A stretch of 64,000 nucleotides of DNA, taken from contig NC_059362.1 of assembly GCF_019703515.2 (NCBI RefSeq), forward strand, positions 43,692,826-43,756,825, written 5' to 3'. Source of the DNA: Myxocyprinus asiaticus (taxonomy: Eukaryota; Chordata; Actinopteri; Cypriniformes; Catostomidae). The position numbers were made by a program, and so were the translations under genes. Under the pieces are notes generated by a model that saw only the letters and a program-made list of their open reading frames with translations, was not told where the DNA came from and searched no databases. Shown here piece by piece: positions 62,781 through 64,000 of this stretch (the first letter of the stretch is position 1; every line of letters starts with the position of its first letter).

Positions 62781-64000
62781 GTTCCAAACACTTTTGTTAT
62801 GTACCTCATTTATTAGTCGCTCTGGATAAAGTGTCAGCTAAAATGACTACTAAAGTCAGATTTAAAAAAGGACAAACACACACACGGCTAATATAAGATT
62901 GACAGCTGAATTTTTTTTTTCTCGATGCTACAATACTTTTTTTTTTATGTTAAAATATTTAGTTCTCCTATTTGTTATTTTTTCTCCTTATTCGATTCAA
63001 TTTATCTGGATCGCAAATTAGAAGGAAGTTTGGAGTTCAGAAAGTTACAGTATGTTTTCATAGTACATCAAACTCTTATGCCTCTTTCACACTGGACTCG
63101 GAATCAGAGTGTAAGCGGCCCGCGTTGTTTGCAGCGAAATTGTCGCAACGCATTGCTTCAGTTCGGCTCAAGCGCAGCTTCGCCGTGCTATGTGAAAAAA
63201 GCTTTACATGGGAAAAATTTCATTTTTTTATGATATGACCCTTTAAACAAAAGAAAATAATCCATAGTATCCTCTTCACGACCAGCATCAGTGTGTAAAG
63301 TTTGTGCATGTGTGTGTGTTGGTGGTTTTTAAATGACATCACTAAAATTTCAGACCCAAAAGAAACAACAGGAGGCCAGAAAAACTCAATCCATCATCAC
63401 AACGAGAAAGAGACAGTGCAAACATTCACAATCCTCGTGTGTGGTTTTTGACACAGTGCTAGACAAAAGCGATTAGCCTCCTATTAGCTGGTCTGCAGCC
63501 ATGTAGTTGACTTCTGACCCCAACCACACCTTCATTAACCCTTGAATCCCGCCAGATTTCACATGTGTGAACATGCAGCATTCATACTGCAGATATCCCA
63601 GCATGCTCTGCTCGCACAGTCACTCTTTCAAACTGCAAATAAATCACTTCATTCCCCCAAAGTGCTTTGAAACTTCAAAATCACTTAAAACAGAAACAAC
63701 GGCACAGATCTGAGCACGTGCAAACAGGGCCAGCACTGTGTGTGTGTGTGTGTGTGTGTTTGGATCATACAGCCAATCAAATTCACTGCCTTTTAAGGGC
63801 AATGGTAGGCTACGCTGCACTAGACCAATACACCTCCACACTCTTTCTCTAATGTTTGATCACATGATTTCACTCCTTTCTGTCTGAGCTGAACAGTGTC
63901 AGTGGTTTTGAAAATGCTAGTCTTGGTCATTTATGTCAAATTCTTTCTGTCACAAGAAAATGAACATAACCTCTAATATATCCAAATTTTTTTTAAATCA
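62781..64000. other. Intergenic DNA, nothing recognised
   Basis: Contains an L2-like tail word (TAGTCGCTCTGGATAAA) at 62814, T runs near 62910 and (TG)n at 63736. Slightly GC-richer text at 63090-63190 does not hold an exon I can support. Confidence 0.4.

Overview
This is a stretch of a fish nuclear genome, most likely a cyprinid. The grounds are vertebrate split genes with consensus splice sites, long (TA)n and (CA)n microsatellites, many Tc1-like elements, and the short TTAA-flanked elements that litter cyprinid introns. Less than 5% of the 64 kb is protein-coding. All calls rest on reading the sequence; no alignment or database search was run.

Three genes are recognisable. (1) tram2, + strand, about 42-12635: ten exons covering all but roughly the first 40 residues of translocating chain-associated membrane protein 2, an ER translocon protein. 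(2) efhc1, - strand, 31163-16303: ten exons encoding a 568-residue ciliary DM10-domain protein. It faces tram2 tail to tail, as I recall for the human pair at 6p12, and seems to lack the C-terminal EF-hand region. A candidate RFX X-box lies about 140 bp upstream of its start codon. (3) eva1a, - strand, coding end at 38046: two exons give the conserved transmembrane protein, and one or two further upstream exons (40194-40334 and, more tentatively, 52278-52371) would extend the N-terminus in frame. A 120-bp open exon-like block at 60020-60139 (-) remains unidentified.

The rest is mobile and repetitive DNA, often nested. 222-2118: TIR element holding a TTAA element. 4581-7468: two Tc1-like elements, one carrying a SINE. 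9872-11613: TTAA-flanked piggyBac-like element carrying a second element. 13325-16107: two Tc1-like elements between tram2 and efhc1. 19429-23324: a Tc1-like element split by a hAT element (8-bp target duplication), itself split by an IS630/Tc1-superfamily element. 26736-28484: TTAA element split by a 1.05-kb TIR element. 28520-29790: relative of the Sleeping Beauty subfamily. 35386-37685: three-level nest with a SINE. 53314-54434: TIR element with a 194-bp hAT MITE. 58058-59275: another Tc1-like element.

Tandem DNA dominates 45.6-49.7 kb: about 50 monomers of 77/79 bp, partly organised into a 628-bp eight-monomer higher-order repeat. The array lies inside a transposon whose second, inverted copy (60604-62780) holds far fewer monomers. 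A roughly 43-bp minisatellite fills 56775-57945. No functional tRNA, rRNA or CRISPR array was seen.
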